Assembly: GCA_949298575.1 (NCBI GenBank)
Contig: CASFXH010000007.1
Coordinates: 1 to 64,000 of the forward strand
Source: an uncultured Parabacteroides sp.
GTDB taxonomy: Bacteria > Bacteroidota > Bacteroidia > Bacteroidales > Tannerellaceae
Length of the DNA stretch: 64,000 nt
Direction: 5' to 3'
Below the pieces are notes generated by a model. It had not been told where the DNA came from and ran no database searches. It worked only from the letters and a program-made list of their open reading frames with translations. Positions 27,478-35,662 of this stretch are shown piece after piece; within the stretch, counting starts at the first letter, position 1; each line of letters begins with the position of its first letter. A program made the translations under genes and the position numbers.

Positions 27478-30400
27478 ATGATGAACAATCAGTTGGCTTT
27501 TATTAAGAGTGGTCTTGGATTAGCGCTCTGCTTCCTGATGGTAGGGGCCGGATCGGCGGAAGCCGCCGCCAGCAACCTAGTCGGGGCGAATGTCACGGCT
27601 AATCAACAGACCCGGACGGTGACTGGTTCTGTCACCGACCAAAGAGGTGAGCCCCTTTTGGGCGTGAATGTCATGGTGGTGGGTACCACGACGGGTACCA
27701 TCACGGATCTGGACGGTAAGTTTACCCTTGAGGTACCCGACAACGCCGTCTTGCAAATCTCTTACATCGGTTTCGTCACGCAAGAGATTACGGTGACGAG
27801 CGATGTCGTGAATGTAACCCTCCGCGAGGACACCCAGAACTTGGATGAGGTCGTCGTCGTCGGTTACGGTACGCAGGCGAAGAAGGATATCACCGGTTCA
27901 GTCGCCGTCGTCGACACGGAGGAATTGTTGGCGTCGTCCGGTTCGTCCGCTACGCAACAGTTGCAAGGTAAGGCCGCCGGTGTCTACATCGGACAGACCG
28001 GTTCGCCGGGTTCGCCTTCCATGGTCCGTATCCGTGGTATCAACACGGTCAACGACAACGGTCCGCTTTATGTCATCGATGGTGTCTCTACCCGTAACCA
28101 GGACTTGAGCTCCTTGAACCCGAACGATATCGAGAGCATGCAGGTCTTGAAGGATGCCTCCTCGGCCGCGATCTATGGCGCGCAGGCCGCGAACGGTGTC
28201 ATCTTGATCACCACCAAGCAAGGTACGCGCTCCGGACAACCGCGCGTGACATACGATGGCTACATCGGCTTCCAAAAGACGGGCAAACGCTATGACGTCC
28301 TTAACTCAGCCGATCGTCTGCAATTGGAGTGGGACGCGAAGAAGAATCAGATCGCCTTGACTGGCGCGGGTGGTTATCCTTCCCACGTACAATTTGGTAC
28401 GGGAGAAAATCCCTCAATTCCTAATTATTTGACCCAATCAGGTGCCAATGGTTTGACCAACATTGATCCGAGCGACTACAGCTGGCCGAACAACACTTAC
28501 GTGCCGTTCTCCGACACGAACTGGTGGGACGAGATCGACCGCGTGGCCATGATCCAGAACCACCAGATCGGTTTGGCCGGTGGTAACGAAAAGGGTACCT
28601 ACAACCTGAGCGCGAACTACTTCAAGCAGGACGGTACGGTCATCGAGTCCTTCTACCAACGCTATCAAGTACGTGTCAACACCACGTTCAACGTCCGCGA
28701 CTGGTTGCGGGTCGGCGAGAACTTGACTTACGCCTACACGAAAGACAACGGTCTGAACGCGACGGGCGCCGAGTCGAACCCCTATTCTTGGACCTACCGT
28801 GCGTCTCCTTACGTACCGGTCTATGACATCGCCGGCAACTTCGCCGGATCGAAATTCGCGGGTACCGGTAACTTCCAGAACCCGGTGGCGAACCAGATCC
28901 GCAACAAGGACAACCATTACATCAACAACCGTCTCTTCGGTAACCTCTGGGCCGAGGCCGACATCATCGATGGCTTGACCTTCCGCACCAACTTCGGTAT
29001 GGACTACACGAACGGCCATTCCTACAACATGTCGAAATACAACCCCGAGTTCTCGGAGACGACCGGCGTCAACTACCTCAACGAAAGCGCGAACTACAAC
29101 TACCGCTGGGTTTGGACCAACACGTTGACCTACAAGAAGACCTTCAACGAGGTACACGACTTGACCGTCCTCCTCGGTACGGAGGCCATCCGCGACGGTC
29201 TGGGCCGCACGTTGACCGGACGCCGCTATACCTATCTTTATGAGGACAACACCGACACGTGGGAGTTGAACATGGGTGAGAACGACAACCAACGCATCGC
29301 CGAGTCTACGTACAAGGGTGAGTTCGCGTTGTTCGGTATGTTCGCCCGCGTCGACTACGCGTATGCCGACAAGTACCTCTTCACGGGTATCGTCCGTCGG
29401 GACGGTGTCTCCCGCTTCTCCGAGTCGAACCGCTACGGTGTCTTCCCCTCCTTCTCTCTGGGTTGGCGTCTCTCGCAAGAGTCGTTCATGGAGAACACCC
29501 GCGATTGGCTCGACGACTTGAAACTCCGCGTCGGTTACGGTCAGACCGGTAACTCCGAGGTGCCCCGTATCACGAACTACGCGTATGAGTATCGTACCTA
29601 TCCGAAGCGTACACGCTACGACTTCAACGGCATGAACACTTCGACCGTCAACGGCTTCATCCTCGACAAGTATGGCAACGAGGACACCAAGTGGGAGGCC
29701 ACCGAGATGTGGAACGTCGGTTTGGACGGTACCTTCCTGAACGGCAAGTTCAACTTCGGATTTGAGTGGTATTGGAAGAAAACGACCGACATGTTGATCG
29801 AGGCGCAATACTCCGCGTTGGCTAACCCGGAGATCGGCAAGCCGTACATCAACTTCGGTGATATCAAGAATACCGGTGTCGACTTCAACTTCAACTATCG
29901 CGACTCGAAGGGCGACTGGTCATGGGACGTCAACCTCAACCTCTCGCACTACAAAAATGAGGTGCTCCGCATCTCCGAGTCTGACGACGCTTCCCTCTGG
30001 GGCGGTGGTACGCGTATCTCGGGTAACGTCACCCGTACGACAAAGGGCCACGCGATCTCCGAATTCTATGGCTACCAAGTGGACGGCTTCTACGAGAACG
30101 AGCAAGAGGTGCTTGCCCTCCCGCCGCTGGGCCAAAGCGTCAACGAGGATAACGCTTCCGCTTGGGTCGGTAAGTTCAAGTTCGCCGACGTCAATAACGA
30201 CGGACGCTTGACCGAAGACGACCGTACGTTCATCGGCTCGCCGCACCCCGACCTGATCGCCGGCTTGAACGCGACCATCACTTGGAAGAACTGGGACTTC
30301 ACGATGTTCTGGTACTCCACCATCGGTAACGACCTGTTCAACAACAACAAGTACTTTACGGACTTCTGGTTGTTCGAGGGTAACAAGTCGTCGCGTATGC

Positions 30401-30771
30401 GCGACCTGTCTTGGAAACCGGGCGCCGACAACAGCAACGCGATCCTCCCAATCTTGGACTATGGCGATACCTACTCGGGTACGAACTCCAGCTCTTACTA
30501 CGTGGAAGACGCTTCGTTCTTGCGCTTGAAGAACTTGGTTTTGGGTTACACCTTCCCGAAGACCATGCTCTCGAAGGCCGGGATCTCGAACCTCCGTCTT
30601 TATCTGCAAGCGGAGAACGTCTTGACCATCACCGGCTACAGCGGTCTGGATCCGGAATACACCAATGTCGACCCGTCTCAAAGCAGTGGTGGCGACCTTC
30701 GCCGTGGTATCGATATGGGTGGTTGGCCGACGACGATGCGTTTCTTGTTTGGCGTGAACTTCTCGTTCTAA
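27478..30771 (+). CDS. SusC/RagA-family TonB-linked outer-membrane transporter
   Basis: The 1097-residue protein has a signal peptide (LGLALCFLMVGAGSAEA), a CarboxypepD_reg-like domain (about 47-122), the signature LDEVVVVGYGTQAKKDITGS (about 122-141), the plug ending QAANGVILITTKQG (about 246) and a long barrel ending in NFSF. It pairs with the SusD gene 50 bases downstream. Its codons are striking: GGT and CGT are frequent, unlike the GGC/CGG/CGC of nearby genes, which together with the perfect promoter suggests very high expression. No regulator (HTCS, ECF/anti-sigma) or glycoside hydrolase is adjacent, so a ligand cannot be named; RagAB-like peptide import is one option. Confidence 0.96.
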   Translation: MMNNQLAFIKSGLGLALCFLMVGAGSAEAAASNLVGANVTANQQTRTVTGSVTDQRGEPLLGVNVMVVGTTTGTITDLDGKFTLEVPDNAVLQISYIGFVTQEITVTSDVVNVTLREDTQNLDEVVVVGYGTQAKKDITGSVAVVDTEELLASSGSSATQQLQGKAAGVYIGQTGSPGSPSMVRIRGINTVNDNGPLYVIDGVSTRNQDLSSLNPNDIESMQVLKDASSAAIYGAQAANGVILITTKQGTRSGQPRVTYDGYIGFQKTGKRYDVLNSADRLQLEWDAKKNQIALTGAGGYPSHVQFGTGENPSIPNYLTQSGANGLTNIDPSDYSWPNNTYVPFSDTNWWDEIDRVAMIQNHQIGLAGGNEKGTYNLSANYFKQDGTVIESFYQRYQVRVNTTFNVRDWLRVGENLTYAYTKDNGLNATGAESNPYSWTYRASPYVPVYDIAGNFAGSKFAGTGNFQNPVANQIRNKDNHYINNRLFGNLWAEADIIDGLTFRTNFGMDYTNGHSYNMSKYNPEFSETTGVNYLNESANYNYRWVWTNTLTYKKTFNEVHDLTVLLGTEAIRDGLGRTLTGRRYTYLYEDNTDTWELNMGENDNQRIAESTYKGEFALFGMFARVDYAYADKYLFTGIVRRDGVSRFSESNRYGVFPSFSLGWRLSQESFMENTRDWLDDLKLRVGYGQTGNSEVPRITNYAYEYRTYPKRTRYDFNGMNTSTVNGFILDKYGNEDTKWEATEMWNVGLDGTFLNGKFNFGFEWYWKKTTDMLIEAQYSALANPEIGKPYINFGDIKNTGVDFNFNYRDSKGDWSWDVNLNLSHYKNEVLRISESDDASLWGGGTRISGNVTRTTKGHAISEFYGYQVDGFYENEQEVLALPPLGQSVNEDNASAWVGKFKFADVNNDGRLTEDDRTFIGSPHPDLIAGLNATITWKNWDFTMFWYSTIGNDLFNNNKYFTDFWLFEGNKSSRMRDLSWKPGADNSNAILPILDYGDTYSGTNSSSYYVEDASFLRLKNLVLGYTFPKTMLSKAGISNLRLYLQAENVLTITGYSGLDPEYTNVDPSQSSGGDLRRGIDMGGWPTTMRFLFGVNFSF

Positions 30772-30821
30772 CCTGTGGATGATGTTAAATGTTGAATAAC
30801 CATTAAGAAAGGAAACAAAGT

Positions 30822-32603
30822 ATGAACTACAAATTCAATAAATATTTCTTGGCTTTGGCTTTCGCGAGTACGTTGACGCTCGTATCCTGCGGCGACGACT
30901 TCCTGACCAAGGCCCCGCAAGGCGCCCTCGACGCGGACGCCTTGGCGAACGCGCAGGGTGTGGAGTTGCTGACAACCAGCGCTTACGCGGCCCTGTCCAC
31001 TCCGGTAGAGGGAAAAGACCCCTACCAAGCCTCGCCCTTCAACTGGGTTTGGGGTAGTGTCTACGGCGGCGACGCCAACAAGGGTTCCGACCCGGGTGAC
31101 CAGTCGACCGTAAACGAGATTGAGTTGTATAATACCTTGGCCACGAACGGCTACCTGGATCAGAAGTGGGCGTGGGTCTACATGACCAGCAACCGCGTGA
31201 ACCGGGCTTTGCAAACGGTTGCCGTAGCGGAAGACATTGACGAAGCGACCGCTACCCGCCGGACGGCTGAGTTGAAGTTTATCCGGGCATTGGCTTACTT
31301 CGAGGGAATGCGTGTCTTCGGACGCACCAGCTGCCCTTATATTGATGAGACCCATACGGAAAACAACCCGATGGTAAGCAATGGCGTGGATATCTCCGAT
31401 AAAGTATTGGCGGATGTGGATGCCGCGATCGCCGGTCTGCCAGAAACCGTAACGGATACAGATCCAGGTGAAGTAGGTCGTGTGACCTATTGGGCCGCTC
31501 AAGCTTTGAAAGCAAAGATTTTGATGTACTTGAATCGTGAAAGCGAGGCAAAACCGATCTTAGCGGATCTGTTGACCAATGGTGTCACCAGTCAAGGCGC
31601 AGCTTTGGGCTTGGAAGACCATATTTATGATAACTTCAACGCATTGACTGAGAACGGTAAAGAGTCGATCTTCTCGATTCAATATTCCGCGGCCGATGAG
31701 AACAACGCGCAAGCCTGCTTGACGTTGTGCTACCCGCACAACTCAGGTCCCGGTGGATGTTGTGGATTCTTCCAACCTTCATATGAATTGGCGAACTCAT
31801 TTAAAGTGGACGAGAACGGTCTGCCTTATTTGAACAATGAGTACAGACAAACGCCTTCTGTCTCCACGCGCAACGAGGATCCGGAAGGTATCTTAGCCTT
31901 AAATTCGGATGCGGCGGTTGACCCGCGTTTGGATATCGCGGTCGGACGTTACGGTGTCCCGTACAAGGATTGGGGTGAGCCCGCCAACGACTGGGTCCGT
32001 AACCCTGTGAACGGTGGTATCTTCTTACCGAAGAAGTTTGTCTTGAGCAAGGCTGAGGAAGACGCGGGTATGTATCGTATGTATGGTGGCTGGGCACCGG
32101 GTTCGGCCATGAACATCCAATACCTGAATGTCCGCGACATGAAGTTGCTCTATGCGGAGTGCTTAGCGGAGGATGGGCAATTGGCCGAGGCCATGGCACA
32201 GGTGAACGATATCCGTCGCCGTGCGGGCTTGGAGACCAATATCACCACGAAAGCCGACGGTACACCGGCCGCCAACTATAAGATCTCCGAGTATCCCTCC
32301 AGCCACGCCGCTTTCTCCGACAAGGAGACTTGCATCAAGGCGATCCGCATGGAGCGCAAGCTGGAGTTGGCGATGGAAGGTGAGCGCTGGTTTGACCTCG
32401 TCCGTTGGGGTGGCGACTACATGGCGCAAACACTTCGGGATTATATCGACTACGAGAAACAATACATTACGAAGTTTGCGGGTGCATCTTACCTGCCGGC
32501 TTCCAAGACAATGCTTCCCGTTCCGGATAACGAAATCCTGACCATGGGTACGAATCCTGAAACAGGAGAGCCGTACTTGGTTCAACCGGAACCGTGGAGA
32601 TAA
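30822..32603 (+). CDS. SusD/RagB-family nutrient-binding outer-membrane lipoprotein
   Basis: The 593-residue protein has a lipoprotein signal (FASTLTLVSCGDD), the SusD N-terminal phrase AELKFIRALAYFEGMRVFG near 150, a Cys-rich loop (CLTLCYPHNSGPGGCCGFF, around 300-318) that is unusual for the family, MKLLYAECLAEDGQLAEAMAQVNDIRRRAGL near 440, and the conserved RMERKLELAMEGERWFDLVRWG near 510. It forms the surface lid of the preceding SusC. Two cysteine pairs in the loop could form disulfides near the ligand site (inference). Confidence 0.95.
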   Translation: MNYKFNKYFLALAFASTLTLVSCGDDFLTKAPQGALDADALANAQGVELLTTSAYAALSTPVEGKDPYQASPFNWVWGSVYGGDANKGSDPGDQSTVNEIELYNTLATNGYLDQKWAWVYMTSNRVNRALQTVAVAEDIDEATATRRTAELKFIRALAYFEGMRVFGRTSCPYIDETHTENNPMVSNGVDISDKVLADVDAAIAGLPETVTDTDPGEVGRVTYWAAQALKAKILMYLNRESEAKPILADLLTNGVTSQGAALGLEDHIYDNFNALTENGKESIFSIQYSAADENNAQACLTLCYPHNSGPGGCCGFFQPSYELANSFKVDENGLPYLNNEYRQTPSVSTRNEDPEGILALNSDAAVDPRLDIAVGRYGVPYKDWGEPANDWVRNPVNGGIFLPKKFVLSKAEEDAGMYRMYGGWAPGSAMNIQYLNVRDMKLLYAECLAEDGQLAEAMAQVNDIRRRAGLETNITTKADGTPAANYKISEYPSSHAAFSDKETCIKAIRMERKLELAMEGERWFDLVRWGGDYMAQTLRDYIDYEKQYITKFAGASYLPASKTMLPVPDNEILTMGTNPETGEPYLVQPEPWR

Positions 32604-32629
32604 AAATCGAAAGAAAATAGATACAATCG

Positions 32630-32692
32630 TATCTTTGTTCATTATTAGTTTGAAAATAAGAGAGGGTCGAGCCTGTGAAGGTTCGGCCCTTT
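32630..32692 (+). terminator. terminator after susD, preceded by a promoter-like box
   Basis: The stem GGGTCGAGCC/GGTTCGGCCC (about 32665-32690, with G-U pairs) followed by TTTTGTT is a good intrinsic terminator for the susCD operon. A TATCTTTG at 32630-32637 matches the -7 consensus just before it, but no -33 box is visible. Confidence 0.75.
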
Positions 32693-32694
32693 TG

Positions 32695-32786
32695 TTATAA
32701 TGCCCATTGTAAGATCGTTATAATAGGCATTATGAGGTGCTTACAATAGGCATTATGAAGAGGTCATAATAGGCATTATAATAAAG
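32695..32786. repeat. 23-bp tandem array with core ATAATAGGCATTAT
   Basis: Four units of exactly 23 bp start at 32695, 32718, 32741 and 32764. The core ATAATAGGCATTAT is a near-palindrome (ATAAT/ATTAT) followed by a variable stretch of about seven bases. The same core is repeated at 51616-51705, 19 kb away. Confidence 0.92.
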
Positions 32787-32943
32787 GCATGGTGGGCATT
32801 GTCATTTCCCCTCTGAATCAGCTTTATACCGTTACACGTTTCCCCATGCCATCAGGAGGAAGGGCGTCCTTATCTCTTCATGACTCCCTATGCCGCGCGA
32901 AGAAAGTCGCGGTTATCATTCCTTAGGGATAAGCCCCAAAACT

Positions 32944-33075
32944 ACTTATTAAGTAGTTGGGCAACTACTTACCGACGCGTCACGCGACAGCTTAGTAAGC
33001 AGTGAGGGGTACTGCTTATCGAGTAGTTTTCGCGCCGCTTATCGAGTAGTTTTCGCGTTATTTATCGATCATAAA
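32944..33075. repeat. 23-24-bp tandem array with core CTACTTATTAAGTAG
   Basis: Units start at 32944, 32967, 32990, 33014 and 33037, with a decayed sixth at 33060. The first contains a perfect 8-bp palindrome (AACTACTT, ATT, AAGTAGTT at 32940-32958); units four and five are identical over 21 bases. The 140 bases between this and the previous array show no gene or clear signal. Confidence 0.88.
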
Positions 33076-33103
33076 TCTTGGACATTGGTCTTATTCCTTC
33101 TTA

Positions 33104-33180
33104 CCCCCTCTGCCCGTTGGGCTCGCATCCTAATAGCTCCCCCGAGAGGGGAGCTGGCAGCGAAGCTGACTGAGGGGGTT
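33104..33180 (+). repeat. 77-bp long repeat, copy 1
   Basis: This segment recurs almost identically at 33947-34022 in the same orientation, the two copies bracketing a toxin-antitoxin pair. It contains the palindrome GCTCCCCCGAGAGGGGAGC. A diverged third copy lies at about 34060-34134. Confidence 0.95.
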
Positions 33181-33226
33181 ACAACTCACCAAAGAAAGCG
33201 AAAAGCCAGGAAAATTCAATTCCCAA

Positions 33227-33257
33227 TTGTCCAACTGATAAACTCTTTATACCTTTG
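33227..33257 (+). promoter_or_regulatory. promoter abutting the toxin start codon
   Basis: TTG at 33227-33229, 20 bases, TACCTTTG at 33250-33257. The toxin ATG is at 33261, only three bases after the box, so the transcript would be leaderless or nearly so. Confidence 0.6.
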
Positions 33258-33260
33258 TAC

Positions 33261-33602
33261 ATGGAAAGGAAAATTATCGCATACGAAAATTACTATAAAG
33301 ATTTTTTCGATTCGCTTGATAAAGGCGCACAAGAGAAGGTCCTTTATGGTTTGCTCTTATTAAAGACGCAAGATAGATTACCCGCCAAATACGTCAAATT
33401 CATTAGAGAAGGCCTTTATGAATTAAGAATAGAATGGCAAGGAAATATCTATCGATTGTTCTTTTGCTATGATGACGGACGAATAATTATATTATTCAAT
33501 GGCTTTCAAAAGAAATCAATGAAAACGCCCAGCAGGGAAATCGATAAAGCATTAAAACTGAAAAAAGAATATGAATCACGAAGAAGAAATAAGAATATTT
33601 GA
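33261..33602 (+). CDS. HigB/RelE-superfamily toxin (phage Gp49-like)
   Basis: The start is the ATG at 33261; a TTG two codons earlier lies in the promoter box. The 113 residues have the Gp49-like HigB pattern: YENYYKDFFDSLDKGAQEKVLYGLLLLK, YELRIEWQGNIYRLFFCYDDGRIIILFNGFQKKSMKTP. It should be a ribosome-dependent mRNA endonuclease. The toxin gene comes first and overlaps the antitoxin gene by 32 bases, as in hig systems. Confidence 0.87.
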   Translation: MERKIIAYENYYKDFFDSLDKGAQEKVLYGLLLLKTQDRLPAKYVKFIREGLYELRIEWQGNIYRLFFCYDDGRIIILFNGFQKKSMKTPSREIDKALKLKKEYESRRRNKNI

Positions 33603-33876
33603 CGTCGACGCGCAACTCGATGCGGCGTTCGGTGAAGAAGGCACACCCGAACGCAAAGCCGCAGAGGACCGGGCTTACGCTTTTTTCATGGGACAAATGA
33701 TAGAGGACGCTCGAAAAAAAGCGCACATGACACAAGAAGAACTCGCCGCAAGGATTGGGACGAACAAATCATATATTTCTCGCGTAGAAACCGGAAAGAC
33801 AGAACCAAAGATTTCCACATTCTACCGGATCGTTTCCGCGCTAGGTTTAGCTATAGAATTAACGCCATCTACCTAA
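33571..33876 (+). CDS. HigA-type XRE antitoxin
   Basis: The 101-residue protein has an N-terminal toxin-binding segment and a C-terminal XRE helix-turn-helix (about 45-98: ARKKAHMTQEELAARIGTNKSYISRVETGKTEPKISTFYRIVSALGL). It overlaps the toxin gene by 32 bases. The 249 bases after it hold a small GC hairpin (about 33890-33910) and repeat copies 2 and 3. Confidence 0.9.
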   Translation: MNHEEEIRIFDVDAQLDAAFGEEGTPERKAAEDRAYAFFMGQMIEDARKKAHMTQEELAARIGTNKSYISRVETGKTEPKISTFYRIVSALGLAIELTPST

Positions 33877-33946
33877 GAATCGCGGGGAGGCGCAAGCGTC
33901 GCGCCCCTACAGAGGCATTGATCTTCGTGGGGCTTTACGTCTACGC

Positions 33947-34022
33947 CCCCCTCTGCCCGTTGGGCTCGCATCCTAATAGCTCCCCCGAGAGGGGAGCTGG
34001 CAGCGAAGCTGACTGAGGGGTT
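33947..34022 (+). repeat. 77-bp long repeat, copy 2
   Basis: Matches copy 1 at 33104-33180 apart from one G fewer in the final G run. The pair encloses the HigBA module in direct orientation. Confidence 0.95.
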
Positions 34023-34059
34023 GAAAAAACAAGCTCAACATGCTCATAAGACTGTTACG

Positions 34060-34134
34060 ACCCCTCACCCGCTTCGCGGGAGCTCCCCTCCCGGGGGAGC
34101 TTTTAGAATGTGAGGAGGGTACGACTCACCAAAG
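34060..34134. repeat. diverged palindromic repeat, copy 3
   Basis: Shares CCCCTC ends, the GGAGCTCCCCTC..GGGGGAGC palindrome and the terminal ACTCACCAAAG with copy 1. The final 9 bases overlap the end of the next antitoxin gene, including its stop codon. Confidence 0.75.
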
Positions 34135-34443
34135 CGTAATCTTCCCCAACGGCCCCAATTCGAGGCTTCCGCCTTGGACTCCCAGCGCCTTGAAGGCACG
34201 GCGGATAGCATTGATCGAAAGGTTCTTCCCGTGCTCGATGCGGGAGACTTGGGCGCGGGTAATCCCCATCCGCTCGGCCAATTGCTCTTGCGTAAGATGC
34301 TTGGCCTCGCGAGCCTTACGAATCTCCACTCCAACCAAGAAATCCTGGATATTGGCCTCATAACGATCACGGGCTGGGGTGCCGAGGGAGCCGATCAACT
34401 TATCTTCAACTTCTTCAAGTGTGTAAAATTTCATTTCTTCCAT
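34126..34443 (-). CDS. HigA-type XRE antitoxin
   Basis: The 105-residue protein has an N-terminal region (FYTLEEVEDKLIGSLGTPARDRYE) and an XRE helix-turn-helix (about 40-90: IRKAREAKHLTQEQLAERMGITRAQVSRIEHGKNLSINAIRRAFKALG). It follows its toxin gene after five bases. The last codons lie in a palindromic repeat, so the C-terminus (GKITLW) may have been shaped by it. Confidence 0.9.
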   Translation of the reverse strand: MEEMKFYTLEEVEDKLIGSLGTPARDRYEANIQDFLVGVEIRKAREAKHLTQEQLAERMGITRAQVSRIEHGKNLSINAIRRAFKALGVQGGSLELGPLGKITLW

Positions 34444-34448
34444 CTTGT

Positions 34449-34799
34449 TTATCCTTTCTTTGATTGAAAATATTGTGACATTATCCTTTGCGCTCTCTCA
34501 ATTTCTTTTCTCGGTATCTTCGAGGTCTTCTTAACAAAGCCGTGCGTGGTGAATACCAATGTCGCCGAAGTATCAGTCTTGTCCCAAAAAGCCAAGATCC
34601 GATAATGGATACCTTCATATAAAGTCCGGAATTCCCAAATCTCCGAACGATCTAGCTTCTTAAATAACTTCGGATCCAAAACCTGCGTGGCCATACGAAT
34701 ATTTGAAATGATCTTATTCTTGACCGCAGGCTTTAATCCATTTAAAAAAGCATAAACCTCTTCTGATAACACCACATTAAATCTAGTGAATCTCTCCAT
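34449..34799 (-). CDS. HigB/RelE-superfamily toxin (phage Gp49-like)
   Basis: The ATG at 34799 gives 116 residues starting MERFTRFNVVLSEEVYAFLNGL; the frame is open to 34922 but that part overlaps a terminator and is not coding. The family core is WEFRTLYEGIHYRILAFWDKTDTSATLVFTTHGFVKKTSKIPRKEIERA. It is the second Gp49-like toxin within 1.2 kb, only distantly similar to the first and in the opposite orientation. Confidence 0.87.
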   Translation of the reverse strand: MERFTRFNVVLSEEVYAFLNGLKPAVKNKIISNIRMATQVLDPKLFKKLDRSEIWEFRTLYEGIHYRILAFWDKTDTSATLVFTTHGFVKKTSKIPRKEIERAQRIMSQYFQSKKG

Positions 34800-34883
34800 A
34801 ATTACGATTTTGAATGATACGCGAAGAAAGCGAAAAGCCGGGAGAAGCGCAAGGGAATGACTTGGATTTTGGCGCTTAAACAT

Positions 34884-34919
34884 AAAAAAGAGGGACGCGT
34901 TTCTCACGAAACACGTCCC
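34884..34919 (-). terminator. terminator of the rubrerythrin gene
   Basis: Twelve-base stem with one G-U pair (GGGACGCGTTTC at 34893-34904 and GAAACACGTCCC at 34908-34919); on the minus strand TCTTTTTTATG follows. Confidence 0.85.
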
Positions 34920-34968
34920 CAACTATGACTATAACCCTACCAGAAGGCCTTATGGCCCTCTTTATTGT

Positions 34969-35520
34969 TTACTTAAAGTAACGGTTGTAAAGACCTTCGA
35001 AGCCCTTGCCATGGCGAGCCTCGTCTTTCGCCATCTCATGAACCGTGTCATGGATCGCGTCGAGGTTCTGTTGCTTAGCCAAAGTCGCGATACGCTTCTT
35101 ATCCTCGCAGGCGCCCGCTTCCGCTTCCATCCGTTTCTTCAAGTTGGTCTTCGTATCCCATACGACCTCGCCGATCAACTCAGCGAACTTCGCGGCATGC
35201 TCCGCCTCTTCCCAAGCGTAGCGCTTGAAAGCCTCAGCGACTTCGGGATAGCCCTCACGATCCGCCTGACGGCTCATGGCCAAATACATACCGACCTCGG
35301 TACACTCACCCGTGAAATGCGCTTGCAGGCCTTCCCAAATTACAGGATCAACGCCCTTCGCGACACCAATCACGTGTTCGTCAACAAACTTCAACGCGCC
35401 CTCCGTCTCCACGAGCTCTTTAAACTTGCTCTTCGGTTGCTTACATTGAGGACAAAATTCTGGAGCCTCCGGCCCTTCGTGCACGTATCCACATACTGTG
35501 CAAATCCATTTCTTCTGCAT
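34969..35520 (-). CDS. reverse rubrerythrin (NADH/peroxide reductase type)
   Basis: The 183-residue protein has its rubredoxin domain at the N-terminus (C7, C10, C23, C26) and the ferritin-like diiron domain after it, the order of reverse rubrerythrins. Diiron ligands are seen in [28 protein letters not shown] and [12 protein letters not shown]. It reduces hydrogen peroxide in the anaerobe's cytoplasm. A promoter -7 box TACATTTG lies on the minus strand at 35570-35577, 50 bases upstream. Confidence 0.95.
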   Translation of the reverse strand: MQKKWICTVCGYVHEGPEAPEFCPQCKQPKSKFKELVETEGALKFVDEHVIGVAKGVDPVIWEGLQAHFTGECTEVGMYLAMSRQADREGYPEVAEAFKRYAWEEAEHAAKFAELIGEVVWDTKTNLKKRMEAEAGACEDKKRIATLAKQQNLDAIHDTVHEMAKDEARHGKGFEGLYNRYFK

Positions 35521-35662
35521 AACTATTCCTATTTTAAAATATCAGTATACCGCTTATCTTAAGCTTCCACAAATGTACAGAATCTTTTTGGAACCCCGCG
35601 CCAATCTTTATCGATTTATTTTATCAGCTCATTGAAAAAAACAATCGACATACGCTAAGTCC

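Noticed and set aside
28438..29808. 456-codon minus-strand frame opposite the second susC
   Set aside because: Antisense shadow; the plus-strand gene has strong family identity and a promoter.
32630..32692. Small RNA gene after susD (promoter-like box followed by a terminator)
   Set aside because: There is no -33 box and the transcript would be only about 50 bases, mostly the terminator itself.
33890..34134. Insertion sequence remnant
   Set aside because: Only short palindromic repeats are seen; no transposase frame, terminal inverted repeats or target duplication.
34800..34922. N-terminal extension of the second HigB toxin
   Set aside because: It would run through the rubrerythrin terminator; the ATG at 34799 matches the family start.
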